64,000 bases of DNA from an uncultured Nostocoides sp. (GTDB lineage: Bacteria > Actinomycetota > Actinomycetes > Actinomycetales > Dermatophilaceae): NCBI GenBank assembly GCA_937907685.1, contig CALCXF010000019.1:1-64000 (forward strand), in the 5' to 3' direction. Both the position numbers and the translations under genes were made by a program. Shown piece after piece: positions 33,404-42,439 of this stretch; positions within the stretch are counted from its first letter, which is position 1, and the number at the start of each line of letters is the position of its first letter. The notes below the pieces were generated by a model. That model saw only the letters and a program-made list of their open reading frames with translations, was not told where the DNA came from and did not search any database.

Positions 33404-34058
33404 CGAAGTCGGCAACGGCGTCGTGCCACTGTGCGGCCTTGCGCAGCATCGGGTGGTCGCCGCCCTCCACGCTGACGTGCCGAACGTCGACTCCGATCTC
33501 CTCCAACCGTTTCGCGAGGATGCCGGTTCGTCGCGGGTCCGTCACGCGGTCGTTGCTTCCGTGCACGAGGAGCACCCGGGTGCCCGAGCGTGGGCGGCGT
33601 GGGTCGCTCTCCACCCACGGCGCCAGCGCGGCCACTGCCACGACGTCCGGCTCGCTGCCGAGGTGGAGCGCCACCCGTCCCCCCATCGAGTGACCGACGA
33701 GCGCGACCGGTCGCCCGGGGAGCGCGCGACGGATGCGGTCGAGGGCCCAGCGGGCATCGAGGACCGGATCCTGGCGCCGGCCGTTCCATCCGCGCACCCG
33801 GTACTTGAGCCGCAGGACGGCGAGCTGGTCCTCGGACCGCCTGGTGATCGCGAGGGCGAAGGGCACCATCCGGAGGACGGCGAGCGTCCACCAGGTGACG
33901 ACCGAGCGCCCGCTCTCGGCCCCTCCGTGGAGGAGGAGCACCACTCCCCGTGGCTCGGCGGGAACGTGACCGCGCAGCTCGGCCCCGTCTCCTCCGTCAC
34001 GCCTGAGCAGGGCCGCTGCTGCCGCCGTCTGCTGCTGCACCGTGTGCCACTCGTTCAT
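33366..34058 (-). CDS. Alpha/beta hydrolase
   Basis: A 230-aa serine hydrolase: oxyanion strand VVLLLHGGAESG, nucleophile elbow VGHSMGG with Ser124, a late Asp in VHGSNDRVTDPRR and His in VEGGDHPML. The triad is thus complete. Substrate unknown. The start ATG 34058 has GGAGG 9 bp upstream, and it lies inside the 3' part of cutA (62-bp same-strand overlap). The 3' end overlaps the MFS gene by 38 bp. Confidence 0.88.
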   Translation of the reverse strand: MNEWHTVQQQTAAAAALLRRDGGDGAELRGHVPAEPRGVVLLLHGGAESGRSVVTWWTLAVLRMVPFALAITRRSEDQLAVLRLKYRVRGWNGRRQDPVLDARWALDRIRRALPGRPVALVGHSMGGRVALHLGSEPDVVAVAALAPWVESDPRRPRSGTRVLLVHGSNDRVTDPRRTGILAKRLEEIGVDVRHVSVEGGDHPMLRKAAQWHDAVADFVTDALLGPARTS

Positions 34059-34428
34059 CGCTGCTGTCCTCCGAGCCGTCGGCTGCTCCCCTACCCGTGC
34101 TCGGCCCGACCGACTCCTCGAGCCAGGCGGCATACCGGGCATCGGCGGCGACGACCGGGACCGCGAGGACCTCGGGGGTGTCATAGGGGTGTTCGGCGCG
34201 GACCCGCTCCCGGATTGCCTCGAAGCGCTCCGCTGTCGACACGATGAGGAGCAGGTGCTCCGGCGTCGCCTCCACCACCCCCTCCCACCGGTAGACGGAG
34301 GTGACTCCGGGCAGCACCTTGGCGCAGGCAGCCAGGTGCTCCTCCACGAGGAGGTGCGCCAGGCGGCCGGCCGTGTGTGCGTCCGGGGCCGTGACCCGGA
34401 CCTCCACGTATGCCGTCGGCTCCCCCAT
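33997..34428 (-). CDS. cutA: CutA1-like divalent-cation tolerance protein
   Basis: 143 aa. The CutA1 core is clear: YVEVRVTAPDAHTAGRLAHL, LAACAKVLPGVTSVYRWEG, ATPEHLLLIVSTAERFEAIR, EHPYDTPEVLAVPV. CutA forms trimers with a PII-like fold; its link to copper tolerance in Escherichia coli is old and its real role is unclear. The last 35 residues are a Ser/Gly/Asp-rich tail not needed by the fold and overlapping the hydrolase gene. It lies 7 bp downstream of dcd. Confidence 0.92.
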   Translation of the reverse strand: MGEPTAYVEVRVTAPDAHTAGRLAHLLVEEHLAACAKVLPGVTSVYRWEGVVEATPEHLLLIVSTAERFEAIRERVRAEHPYDTPEVLAVPVVAADARYAAWLEESVGPSTGRGAADGSEDSSDERVAHGAAADGGSSGPAQA

Positions 34429-34435
34429 GCCGGGA

Positions 34436-35011
34436 TCAGACGTCGGCTCGGTGGAAGTTCTGGAAGCTCCGGCTGGCCGTCGGGCCACGCTGGCCCTGGT
34501 AGTGCGAACCGTACGTCGCCGACCCGTAAGGGTTCTCCGCGGAGGACGAGAGCCGGAAGAAGGCGAGCTGACCGATCTTCATGCCCGGCCACAACATGAT
34601 GGGCAGGGTCGCCACGTTCGAGAGCTCGAGCGTCACGTGGCCGGTGAAGCCCGGGTCGACGAAGCCGGCCGTCGCGTGGGTCAGCAGGCCCAGGCGCCCC
34701 AGGCTCGACTTGCCCTCCACCCGGGCCGCGAGGTCGTCGGGGAGCGAGATCGTCTCGAGCGTGCTGCTGAGGACGAACTCTCCCGGATGCAGCACGAAGC
34801 CCTCGCTCGGGTCGACCTCGACGAGGCGGGTGAGGTCGGCCTGGTCCTGGGACGGGTCGATCACCCGGTACTTGTGGTTGTCGAAGAGCCGGAAGAACTT
34901 GTCGAGCCGCACGTCGATGCTGCTGGGCTGGATCATCGTGGGGTCCCAAGGGTCCAGGCGCACCCGTCCCGCCTCGATCTCGGTCCTGATGTCGCGGTCG
35001 GAGAGCAGCAC
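34436..35011 (-). CDS. dcd: dCTP deaminase (probably bifunctional, dUMP-forming)
   Basis: A 191-aa trimeric dUTPase-fold enzyme: [17 protein letters not shown] at the start, [20 protein letters not shown] and [16 protein letters not shown] at the active site. Actinobacterial relatives convert dCTP to dUMP directly, coupling deaminase and dUTPase activities; that this one does too is inferred. The start is GTG 35011, 6 nt behind TAGCCT (35023-35018), which indicates leaderless transcription. First of a dcd-cutA-hydrolase operon. Confidence 0.95.
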   Translation of the reverse strand: MLLSDRDIRTEIEAGRVRLDPWDPTMIQPSSIDVRLDKFFRLFDNHKYRVIDPSQDQADLTRLVEVDPSEGFVLHPGEFVLSSTLETISLPDDLAARVEGKSSLGRLGLLTHATAGFVDPGFTGHVTLELSNVATLPIMLWPGMKIGQLAFFRLSSSAENPYGSATYGSHYQGQRGPTASRSFQNFHRADV

Positions 35012-35017
35012 GCCGTC

Positions 35018-35023
35018 AGGCTA
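35018..35023 (-). promoter_or_regulatory. -10 box for leaderless dcd mRNA
   Basis: TAGCCT on the minus strand ends 6 nt before GTG 35011. No ribosome site present. Confidence 0.5.
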
Positions 35024-35096
35024 CCGGTGGGGTCCTCGGGGTGGGTTAGACTTCCCGCCGCCGGGGAGGTCCGCAGGGCGGTCTCGCACCCGGCAC

Positions 35097-35167
35097 GCCG
35101 ATGTAGCTCAATGGTAGAGCGCCAGCTTCCCAAGCTGGACACGCGGGTTCGATTCCCGTCATCGGCT
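35097..35167 (+). tRNA. tRNA-Gly(CCC)
   Basis: Acceptor GCCGATG (35097-35103) pairs with CATCGGC (35160-35166), discriminator T35167. D arm AGCTC...GAGC, anticodon stem CCAGC/GCTGG with anticodon CCC at 35129-35131, T arm CGGGTTCGATTCCCG. CCA not encoded. TAGACT at 35047-35052 may be its -10 box. Confidence 0.95.
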
Positions 35168-35268
35168 CCCGACCACCCCGCATGGGTGATGCGCGGATCG
35201 GCGGCAGGGCCGAGCGTGGGTCCGGGCCCGCGGTGCGCGGGCCAGAGGCTCGGCGGAGGGCGTCAGTG

Positions 35269-36105
35269 ATGCGGGTGACAGGCGGCAGGTTCAGCAGAGG
35301 ACCACTTCTCGGCGCGCTCGCGCTGACCACGCTGCTCGCCACGGCGTGCGGTGGCTCCGTGGAGCTCCCTGACGTGACTCCCAGCCGCACCCTGACGGTC
35401 CCGACGGTCAGCGCGAGCATCCCCGAACCGAGTCTCAGTCTCCCCACCCGTTCCCCCGATCCCACCGAGACCGAGGAACCGACCCAGACCGAGGAACCGA
35501 CCCGGACCGAAGAGCCGACCGAGACCGAGGAGCCCACCCAGACCGAGGAGCCGACCGAGGCAGAGGAACCCACACCGAGTGTCTCTCCCCAGCCGACGCC
35601 GTCTCCCGAGCCCTCACCGACGGGCACATCCGCCGCCGCTGATGCACCGGAGGACGAGGAGGACGGCATCTCGCCCTGGGTCTGGTGGCTCTTGCTCGCC
35701 GTCGCGCTGGCCGCCGTGGCGGTGCTCGTCGTGCGCGCGCGTCGCCGCCGCGCCTGGACCGAGCAGCTCGCCGCCGCGGAGTCGGAAGTGGTGTGGCTCG
35801 GCCGGGATCTGCTGCCGTCCCTGCGCAGCAGCGGCTCGAGGGAGCGGGCGGCCGGTGCCTGGGCCGTGTCGGCCGAGCGGGTGACAGCCGCCGAGGACCG
35901 GCTGACGGCCCTGGAGGCGACGGCAGGGTCGGACGACCTGCGTGGGCGGGCCACCCGGCTCCGCGACGCGGTCCGGGCGGCCACGGCCGACGTGACCGCT
36001 CTCGTGAGTGGTGGACCCGACGACACGTTCCCGTCCGAGGTGGACGCGGTCATCGCGGCTCTCGAAGCAGCGCTGCGGCCCGAGACGGGCGCCCACGCTC
36101 ACTAG
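35269..36105 (+). CDS. Lipoprotein with acidic TEEPT repeats and a membrane helix, unknown function
   Basis: 278 aa. Lipobox LLATAC with Cys27, then a Pro/Ser/Thr-rich region containing six to seven TEEPT-type repeats (about residues 62-105), then one membrane helix (about 140-165, SPWVWWLLLAVALAAVAVLV), a basic stop-transfer RARRRR and a helical cytoplasmic domain (about 170-278). It would thus be lipid-anchored outside and cross the membrane once. I recognise no family for the helical domain. GGAGGG (35255-35260) lies 8 bp before ATG 35269. It is followed after 42 bp by a flippase-like gene on the same strand. Confidence 0.85.
   Translation: MRVTGGRFSRGPLLGALALTTLLATACGGSVELPDVTPSRTLTVPTVSASIPEPSLSLPTRSPDPTETEEPTQTEEPTRTEEPTETEEPTQTEEPTEAEEPTPSVSPQPTPSPEPSPTGTSAAADAPEDEEDGISPWVWWLLLAVALAAVAVLVVRARRRRAWTEQLAAAESEVVWLGRDLLPSLRSSGSRERAAGAWAVSAERVTAAEDRLTALEATAGSDDLRGRATRLRDAVRAATADVTALVSGGPDDTFPSEVDAVIAALEAALRPETGAHAH
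35464..35571 (+). repeat. Degenerate tandem repeats encoding TEEPT units
   Basis: Imperfect 15-18 bp units (ACCGAGGAACCGACC-like) code for a run of TEEPT/Q/R/E units in the lipoprotein. Third positions vary while Glu/Pro/Thr are kept. Confidence 0.8.
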
Positions 36106-36147
36106 GCGTCTCCAGCGCGTCGAGCCGGTCGCTGGTTGGATGGCCCC

Positions 36148-37290
36148 ATGACCGAGGAGGCGAACGACAGCCGGAGCGGCCTCGACGACGAGGGGCTGCC
36201 CGCAGACCGACCGCGCAGCGTCGGCCGCCGGATCGTCTCGGGCGTACTCAGCTACGGTGTCGTCCTCCTTGCCGTGTGGTTCCTGGTGACCAACTCGGAG
36301 ACCGGCAGCTGGTCGTCGGCCGTCGCCCTCATCACCGCGCCCATGGCCGTGGCGGCGGTGCTTCTCGGGGTCGTGAACCTGGCCACGAACTGGCCTCCGA
36401 TCGTCGTGACCCTGCCCGGGCTGCGGCTGCGCGAGGCAGCGGTGACGAACACAGCCTCCGCCGCACTGTCCAACACCGTGCCCGAGGGTGGCGCGGTGGC
36501 GACGGGACTGAACTTCGCCATGCTGCGGTCCTGGGGGTTCACCATGGGTGACATCACCTCCGAGGTGCTCGTCACCGGGACGTGGTCACAGCTGACCAAG
36601 TTCATCCTCTTGGCGATCGGTCTGTGGGCGGTCGTGATGCAGGGCTGGGCCCCCGACGGCACCGAATGGTGGACCCTGGCTCTGGTCACGCTCATCGCCA
36701 TCGCCCTCGTCCTCCTCGTCCGTATCCTGCGCAGCGCCGGCTTCGCCGCCCGGCTGGGTGCCTGGTGCGATGCCATGGCCACCCGGATCCGACGTCGCGT
36801 CCGGCGCATCCCTGACCCGGGACTCACCGAAGGTCTGCCGGCCTTCCGCACGGCGATGGTCGGGCTGCTGCGACTGTGCTGGGGCCGCCTCACCGCGACC
36901 ATGGTCCTCTCGCAGCTCACCGTCGTCCTCGTCCTCGGTGTCTGCGTGCGCATGCTGGGTCTGGACGAGGCGACGATCTCGTGGGCGGTGATCCTCGTCG
37001 CCTGGGGACTGGTGACGTTCGCCTCGCTGCTCATCCCCACCCCCGGAGGGCTCGGGGTGGCCGAGGTGGTCCTGGTCGGCGTGCTCGGCTACGGGCTGCC
37101 CGCCTCGGACCAGCCCGCGGTCCTGGCGGCCGTCCTGCTCTACCGCATCGCGACGTTCCTCGTGCCGATCCCCATCGGCCTGGTCACCTACCTGTACTGG
37201 CGGTCGTCCACGGCGTGGCGTCGCCCGGCGGGGTCGCGCCAAGCAGCGGTCGAGGCGGTCAGTCCGGGAACAACCAGCCGAGGGCTGTGA
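36148..37290 (+). CDS. UPF0104/lysylphosphatidylglycerol-synthase-TM-like membrane protein
   Basis: A 380-aa protein with 8-9 membrane helices matching the flippase-like domain of the LPG_synthase_TM family: NTASAALSNTVPEGGAVATG and the late IPTPGGLGVAEVVLVG, whose Pro-Gly-Gly-x-Gly turn is characteristic. The soluble aminoacyl-transfer domain of MprF is absent. Lipid or glycan translocation is a plausible but unproven role. ATG 36148 starts MTEEANDS. Its end overlaps the DUF6584 gene on the other strand by 32 bp. Confidence 0.88.
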   Translation: MTEEANDSRSGLDDEGLPADRPRSVGRRIVSGVLSYGVVLLAVWFLVTNSETGSWSSAVALITAPMAVAAVLLGVVNLATNWPPIVVTLPGLRLREAAVTNTASAALSNTVPEGGAVATGLNFAMLRSWGFTMGDITSEVLVTGTWSQLTKFILLAIGLWAVVMQGWAPDGTEWWTLALVTLIAIALVLLVRILRSAGFAARLGAWCDAMATRIRRRVRRIPDPGLTEGLPAFRTAMVGLLRLCWGRLTATMVLSQLTVVLVLGVCVRMLGLDEATISWAVILVAWGLVTFASLLIPTPGGLGVAEVVLVGVLGYGLPASDQPAVLAAVLLYRIATFLVPIPIGLVTYLYWRSSTAWRRPAGSRQAAVEAVSPGTTSRGL

Positions 37291-37798
37291 CGAACCCGAT
37301 CGCGGCGAAGACGACGAAGGCCACCGCGAGGATCCACGCCATGAGCCAGGCCGCGTCGTGACCGCCTTCGGCCGGCTCCTCCACCGGTTCCAGGAACCGG
37401 GCCTCGATGTCCCGCAGGTCACCGACGTCGTCGGTCTCCGACGCCCCGCTGTCGAGGTCTGCGCCCGCGTCGAGCGCCCGCGACCGCAAGGCCTCCACGC
37501 GGCGGGCCCGAGGCTCGGCCTGCGCCGATGCCGGCAGTGAGTGCCACATCGCCGCGAAGTCGTCACCCGTCTGCTGCCGCCACGCGGCCACCGCCGAGTC
37601 GACCTCCGGTCCGGTTGCGCCTGCGGCGAACCACACCGCTCCGGCGCGCGGCAGGTCCCCCATGTCGTACAGCACCTCGCCGAGGAGGGCCATGGCCTCG
37701 GGGTCCCGCTCGTGCTCGACGTGGTCGGTGAGGAGGTCCCGGGCCAGCCACGCGGACCCGGCATCCCGTGCCGCCCGCGCGTCCTCGAGGATCCCCAC
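37259..37798 (-). CDS. DUF6584-like protein with C-terminal membrane helix
   Basis: 179 aa. The N-terminal ILEDARAARDAGSAWLARDL and DPEAMALLGEVLYDMGDLPR form TPR-like helices characteristic of the DUF6584 family. An acidic linker and one membrane helix at the C-terminus (about 150-175) follow. Function unknown. GTG 37798 is chosen as the start of the conserved part; the frame is open 30 codons upstream but through unlikely sequence. Divergent from the acyl-CoA dehydrogenase gene. Confidence 0.82.
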   Translation of the reverse strand: MGILEDARAARDAGSAWLARDLLTDHVEHERDPEAMALLGEVLYDMGDLPRAGAVWFAAGATGPEVDSAVAAWRQQTGDDFAAMWHSLPASAQAEPRARRVEALRSRALDAGADLDSGASETDDVGDLRDIEARFLEPVEEPAEGGHDAAWLMAWILAVAFVVFAAIGFVTALGWLFPD

Positions 37799-37858
37799 GC
37801 GCCGAGTATGCCGCGCGCTCGGTTCCTGAACAGGGAGGACGCGGGCCCCCTTGCATTT

Positions 37859-37872
37859 GTTACCGGCGGGTA
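37859..37872. promoter_or_regulatory. Possible TetR-type operator upstream of the acyl-CoA dehydrogenase
   Basis: The imperfect palindrome GTTACCGGCGGGTAGC region (core TACC-N4-GGTA at 37861-37872) lies about 50 bp before the acyl-CoA dehydrogenase start, next to TTGCAT at 37851-37856. TetR-family fatty-acid regulators bind similar TTAC...GTAA sites. Inference from shape only. Confidence 0.35.
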
Positions 37873-37920
37873 GCAGACTGGTAAGCAAGCGCTCACCTGC
37901 TTCACCAGGAGGACACGGCC

Positions 37921-39792
37921 ATGGGCCACTACAAGAGCAACCTGCGCGACATCGAGTTCAACCTCTTCGAGGTGCTCGGTCGTGGTGAGGTGCTGGGGTC
38001 CGGCCCGTACGAGGAGGTGGACCGCGACATCGCCCGCGAGATGCTCAAGGAGGTGGCGCGCCTCGCCGAGAACGAGCTCGCCGAGTCGTTCGAGGACTCC
38101 GACCGCAACCCGCCGGTCTACGACCCGCAGACGCAGGTCGTGAGGATGCCGGAGTCCTTCCGGAAGTCCTTCGACGCCTACCGCGAGAGCGGGTTCTGGG
38201 CCATCGACCTGAACGCCGAGCTGGGTGGCACCGTGGCGCCCCCGAGCCTTCGGTGGGCGGTCAACGAGATGCTGCTGGGCTCCAACCCGGCCGCCGCCAT
38301 GTTCGCCGCCTCCTACGGCTTCGCCAAGCTGCTCTACGTGCTCGGCAACGACGACCAGAAGAAGCTCGCGCGCTGGATCGTCGAGAAGAACTGGCACTGC
38401 ACCATGGTCCTCACCGAGCCGGATGCCGGGTCCGACGTGGGCGCGGGCCGCACGAAGGCCGTTCGCAACGACGACGGCACCTGGACGGTCAGCGGGGTCA
38501 AGCGCTTCATCACCAGTGCCGAGTCGGACATGGTCGACAACGTCGTGCACTTCGTGCTCGCTCGGCCGGAGGGCGCCGGCCCAGGCACGAAGGGGCTCTC
38601 GCTCTTCATCCTCACCAAGTACGCGGTCGACCTCGACACGGGCGAGCTCGGCGAGCGCAACGGCGTCTCCGTGACCAACCTCGAGAAGAAGATGGGCCTC
38701 AAGGTGTCCACGACGTGCGAGCTGACCTTCGGCGGCGAGAGGCCGGCTGTCGGCACCCTGCTCGGAGACGTCCACAACGGCATCGCCCAGATGTTCCACG
38801 TCATCGAGAACGCCCGGATGATGGTCGGCACCAAGGCCATCGCCACGCTGTCGACCGGCTACCTCAACGCGCTCGACTACGCGAAGCAGCGGGTCCAGGG
38901 CGCCGACCTCACCCAGTCGACCGACAAGACGGCCCCGCGCGTGACGATCACCCACCACCCCGACGTCCGCCGCTCCCTGATGATGCAGAAGGCGTACGCG
39001 GAGGGCCTTCGCGCGCTCGTGCTCTTCACCGCCAGCCAGCAGGACATCGTCGACCAGGAGCGGCTCGCCTCGGGGTCGGAGGACTTCGAGTCCGGCTCGG
39101 GTGCCGACATCGCGAGCCGGGTCAACGACCTGCTGCTGCCGCTCGTCAAGGGCCTCGGTTCCGAGCGGGCCTGGGTGCTGCTGGGAACGGAGTCGCTCCA
39201 GACCTTCGGGGGGTCGGGGTTCCTCCAGGACTACCCCGTCGAGCAGTACGTCCGGGACGCGAAGATCGACACCCTCTACGAGGGCACCACGGCGATCCAG
39301 GGGCTGGACTTCTTCTTCCGCAAGATCGTGCGCGACAAGGGCCAGGCCCTCACCCACCTCTCCACCCAGATGGCCGAGTTCGCCAAGGACCTCGGAGCCC
39401 ACGAGGGGCGGCTCGACCGCGACCGTGAGCTGCTCGGTCAGGGGGTCGAGGACGTCCAGGGCATCCTCGGCTTCATGGTCGGCGAGCTCATGAAGTCGGA
39501 CCCGCGGCAGGGCGGCGAGATCACCAACGTCTACTCCGTCGGCCAGAACACGACTCGCCTGCTCCTCGCCGCCGGTGACCTCGTCGTGGGGTGGCTCCTG
39601 CTCCGACAGGCGGCGGTGGCGCTCGACGCCCTCGCAGCCGGCGGCACCGGCAAGGACAAGGACTTCTACGAGGGAAAGGTCGCGGCGGCGCAGTTCTACG
39701 CCCGCCAGGTCCTTCCCCGGCTGTCCGCCGAGCGTGCGGTGGCGGAGTCGACCGACTCGCTCCTCATGGACGTGCCCGAGGCCTCCTTCTGA
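37921..39792 (+). CDS. Acyl-CoA dehydrogenase, long FadE5-like type
   Basis: A 623-aa flavoprotein, longer than the usual 380-400 aa, with the layout of mycobacterial FadE5 and the AcdX/FadE12-like broad-chain group. Seen: [18 protein letters not shown] and [12 protein letters not shown] in the FAD/substrate region, [20 protein letters not shown], and the catalytic-base region [16 protein letters not shown]. About 120 extra C-terminal residues form helices. It would carry out the first step of fatty-acid beta-oxidation. AGGAGGA precedes ATG 37921. A strong terminator follows. The upstream region shows a TetR-like palindrome. Confidence 0.93.
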   Translation: MGHYKSNLRDIEFNLFEVLGRGEVLGSGPYEEVDRDIAREMLKEVARLAENELAESFEDSDRNPPVYDPQTQVVRMPESFRKSFDAYRESGFWAIDLNAELGGTVAPPSLRWAVNEMLLGSNPAAAMFAASYGFAKLLYVLGNDDQKKLARWIVEKNWHCTMVLTEPDAGSDVGAGRTKAVRNDDGTWTVSGVKRFITSAESDMVDNVVHFVLARPEGAGPGTKGLSLFILTKYAVDLDTGELGERNGVSVTNLEKKMGLKVSTTCELTFGGERPAVGTLLGDVHNGIAQMFHVIENARMMVGTKAIATLSTGYLNALDYAKQRVQGADLTQSTDKTAPRVTITHHPDVRRSLMMQKAYAEGLRALVLFTASQQDIVDQERLASGSEDFESGSGADIASRVNDLLLPLVKGLGSERAWVLLGTESLQTFGGSGFLQDYPVEQYVRDAKIDTLYEGTTAIQGLDFFFRKIVRDKGQALTHLSTQMAEFAKDLGAHEGRLDRDRELLGQGVEDVQGILGFMVGELMKSDPRQGGEITNVYSVGQNTTRLLLAAGDLVVGWLLLRQAAVALDALAAGGTGKDKDFYEGKVAAAQFYARQVLPRLSAERAVAESTDSLLMDVPEASF

Positions 39793-39805
39793 GCCGCAGA
39801 TGACA

Positions 39806-39846
39806 CGCCGAACGGCCCACCCCAGCACGGGGTGGGCCGTTCGGCG
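39806..39846. terminator. Strong bidirectional terminator
   Basis: A perfect 18-bp stem (39806-39823 with 39829-39846) and 5-nt loop lie between the convergent acyl-CoA dehydrogenase gene (stop 39792) and the DUF6458 gene (stop at 39856). Confidence 0.88.
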
Positions 39847-39855
39847 GTCAGCAGG

Positions 39856-40104
39856 TCAGCGGGGGTCGACGTCCGTGCGGTCGACACGCGAGCCGGTCAC
39901 GGGGTCGATCTGGCTCTCACGGGTGGTCGTGACTCCCGCGCGCCGACGGTTGGCGAAGGCGAACGACAGGAGGATGGCGAGGATCCCGGCGACGATGAGG
40001 ATCCAGCCGAGCGTGTCGTCCTCGATCCCCGGAAGGTCGATGTCGAGCGCGAACGCCAGGATGGCGCCGATGACGATGAGGACGATGCCGAGTCCGATGT
40101 ACAT
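39856..40104 (-). CDS. DUF6458-family small membrane protein
   Basis: 82 aa with two membrane helices (about 2-20 and 32-50; GLGIVLIVIGAILAFALDI and LGWILIVAGILAILLSFAFA), a short acidic loop and a polar tail. This is the DUF6458 pattern, widespread in actinobacteria and of unknown role. GAGGAG lies before ATG 40104. Single-gene unit. Confidence 0.85.
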   Translation of the reverse strand: MYIGLGIVLIVIGAILAFALDIDLPGIEDDTLGWILIVAGILAILLSFAFANRRRAGVTTTRESQIDPVTGSRVDRTDVDPR

Positions 40105-40232
40105 GGGAGGTCTCCTCTGTGGGGGGCCGGTGGTCGGCTAACCCATCGACTGTAGCCACGCGGCATCACTCATCTGAGGCTCCGGTGCACCCGTTTTCGG
40201 ACTCCTCGAGACGCCCGTGGGGATGACGGTCG

Positions 40233-41606
40233 TCAGAAGCCGGCGCCCGGGTTGAGGATGCCGTGCGGGTCCAGGGCAGCCTTGACCCGCCTCGTGAGGT
40301 CCATGACCTCGGGCCCGAGCTGGAGCTGCAGGGATGCCGTCTTGAGGCGGCCGACACCGTGCTCGCCCGTGATGGTGCCCCCGAGCTCGATCGCCGCAAC
40401 CATGATGGCGTCGAAGGCGAGCCGCGCTCGGTGCTCAGCGTCCTCGTCGCCCGCAGAGTAGACGATCGCCGGGTGGGTGTTGCCGTCACCGGCGTGCGCG
40501 ACGACCGGGACCTGCACGGCATACCGCTGCGCGATCTCCTCCACCGCGGCGAGGAGCGCGGGCAGCTGGGGGACGGGGACGCCGACGTCCTCGGGGAGCA
40601 CGGCCCCCCGCGACTCCAGGGCGGTGAAGTGCAGGCGCCGAGCGTGGACGAACAGCTCGCCCTCGTCGGGATCGTCGGTCGCGAAGACCTCCTTCGCCCC
40701 GGCCCGCTCGCACGCCGTCACGGCCGCGGACACCTCGTCGGCTCGGGCGCCGCCCGGGGCGTCCGACTGGATGACGAGCATGGCACCCGCCTGGCGGTCC
40801 AGCCCCATCGGCCGGAAGTCCTCGACCGCGTTGAGCGAGGCGCGGTCCATGAGCTCGACCATCGACGCGCGGACCGTGCGACCCAGATCGACCACCGCCG
40901 CGGCCGCGGCGGCGACGGTGGGGAAGGTGGCGACGACCGTCGCTCGCGGATGCTGTGCAGGTACCAGGCGCAGGACCGCACGGGTGACGACGCCGAGCGT
41001 GCCCTCGGAGCCGACGAAGAGCCTCAGCAGCGGGAGGCCGGCCACGTCCTTGACCCGCTTGCCCCCGAGGGTGACCAGTGTCCCGTCGGCCAACACCACG
41101 TCGAGCCCGAGGACGTAGTCCGCCGTGACGCCGTACTTCACGCAGCAGAGGCCACCGGCATTGGTCGCGATGTTGCCGCCGATGGAGCAGATCTCGTACG
41201 AGCTCGGGTCGGGCGGATACCACAGGCCGTGCTCAGCGGCCGCGCGCTTCACGTCGACGTTGAGGGCCCCGGGCTCGGCGACGGCGACCCGGCTGGCGAG
41301 ATCGACCTCGACCGCCCGCATGCGTTCCGTCGACAGGACGATGCCACCGTCGACGGCGAGCGCCCCGCCGGAGAGTCCCGTGCCGGCCCCTCGAGGCACC
41401 ACGGGAACACCGTGCCGGGTCGCCCAGCGCAGTGCCTGCTGCACCTGTCCGGCGTCCTGCGCGCGGACGGCCGCGAGCGGCATCCCCGCTGTGGCGTCGT
41501 GGGTCCAGTCGAACCGGTACTTCTCCAGCGTCTCGGGGCTGCTCACGACCACACCGTCGGGCAGAGCGGCGACGAGCTCCGCGAGCATCCCCGACGCATC
41601 GGCCAT
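40233..41606 (-). CDS. FAD-linked oxidase, GlcD/D-lactate dehydrogenase type
   Basis: A 457-aa FAD_binding_4 enzyme: VPVVPRGAGTGLSGGALAVD is the pyrophosphate-binding loop, ICSIGGNIATNAGGLCCVKY and VGSEGTLGVVTRAVLRL are family signatures, and the C-terminal FAD-oxidase domain ends with HAGDGNTHPAIVY and GEHGVGRLK. It oxidises a 2-hydroxyacid such as glycolate or D-lactate; the exact substrate is not evident. No GlcE/GlcF partner is nearby. Last gene of a three-gene operon, 15 bp after the amidase gene. Confidence 0.92.
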   Translation of the reverse strand: MADASGMLAELVAALPDGVVVSSPETLEKYRFDWTHDATAGMPLAAVRAQDAGQVQQALRWATRHGVPVVPRGAGTGLSGGALAVDGGIVLSTERMRAVEVDLASRVAVAEPGALNVDVKRAAAEHGLWYPPDPSSYEICSIGGNIATNAGGLCCVKYGVTADYVLGLDVVLADGTLVTLGGKRVKDVAGLPLLRLFVGSEGTLGVVTRAVLRLVPAQHPRATVVATFPTVAAAAAAVVDLGRTVRASMVELMDRASLNAVEDFRPMGLDRQAGAMLVIQSDAPGGARADEVSAAVTACERAGAKEVFATDDPDEGELFVHARRLHFTALESRGAVLPEDVGVPVPQLPALLAAVEEIAQRYAVQVPVVAHAGDGNTHPAIVYSAGDEDAEHRARLAFDAIMVAAIELGGTITGEHGVGRLKTASLQLQLGPEVMDLTRRVKAALDPHGILNPGAGF

Positions 41607-41621
41607 GACCCCACTCTCCCA

Positions 41622-42434
41622 TCAGAGGCGGCGGTCCTCGAGCACGGGGAAGTCGCGGCGGTATGCCGCGGTGATCCGGGTGTCGACCTCGACCGAGAGC
41701 ACCTCCTCGTCGGCGGTTCGGGCCTGTGCGAGCACCTCTCCCGAAGCAGACACGACCTGGCTGTGGCCGCCCATCTGGTGCCCTGCGTGGGCACCGCCCG
41801 TGTTGCACTGCACCATGACGCACTGGTTCTCGACGGCCCGGGCCTGGCCCAGCAGGGTCCAGTGCGCGACGCGAGCCGCCGGCCAGGCCGCGGTCACGAG
41901 GAACATCTCGGCCCCGGCGTCGACCTGACTCCGGTAGAGCTCGGGGAACCGCAGGTCGTAGCACGCGGAGAGTCCCGCCACGACGAGCTCGTCCGTCCCC
42001 GCACCGGCAGGGACGCGGGTCACCACGACGTCCTCACCCGCCTCCATGAGCCTCGGCTCCCCCGCGCCGAAGCCGAACCGGTGCACCTTCCGGTAGACCG
42101 CGCGGAGGCCGCCGTCCGCCGCATACACGACGGAGGTGTTGGCGAGGTCACGGCCGTCGACACCGGGCTCCGGGAGGCGCTCCACGAAGGAGCCGGCGTG
42201 CAGCGTCGCCCCCACCGCTCGGGCGGCATCCACCATGGCCGCCGCCCACGGCCCGTCGAGCGGTTGCGCCTCACGGGACCAGCGGGTGTAGTCGAACCCC
42301 GTGGCGGCCCACAGCTCCGGAAGGATGACGAGGTCGTGGCCGGCCTGCGCCGCGACGAGCCCGGCGACCCGGTCGACCCGCGCGTCGAAGGACTCGCCGT
42401 CGTCGTAGGCGAGCTGGATGACCGCGACGCGCAT
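41622..42434 (-). CDS. Carbon-nitrogen hydrolase (nitrilase superfamily)
   Basis: A 270-aa amidase with the Glu-Lys-Cys triad: Glu40 (LVILPEL), Lys116 (YRKVHRF) and Cys158 (GLSACYDLRFPE). The layout resembles omega-amidase/Nit-type metabolite-repair enzymes. ATG 42434 is used since GGAGG lies 9 bp before it; ATG 42443 overlaps the preceding stop but has its ribosome site touching the start. Same operon as the CopD-CtaG fusion and the GlcD-like oxidase. Substrate unknown. Confidence 0.9.
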   Translation of the reverse strand: MRVAVIQLAYDDGESFDARVDRVAGLVAAQAGHDLVILPELWAATGFDYTRWSREAQPLDGPWAAAMVDAARAVGATLHAGSFVERLPEPGVDGRDLANTSVVYAADGGLRAVYRKVHRFGFGAGEPRLMEAGEDVVVTRVPAGAGTDELVVAGLSACYDLRFPELYRSQVDAGAEMFLVTAAWPAARVAHWTLLGQARAVENQCVMVQCNTGGAHAGHQMGGHSQVVSASGEVLAQARTADEEVLSVEVDTRITAAYRRDFPVLEDRRL

Positions 42435-42439
42435 GTCGC

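Noticed and set aside
36586..39828. Minus-strand open frame of 1080 codons
   Set aside because: Antisense to the flippase-like and acyl-CoA dehydrogenase genes. It only appears long because stops are rare in this frame.
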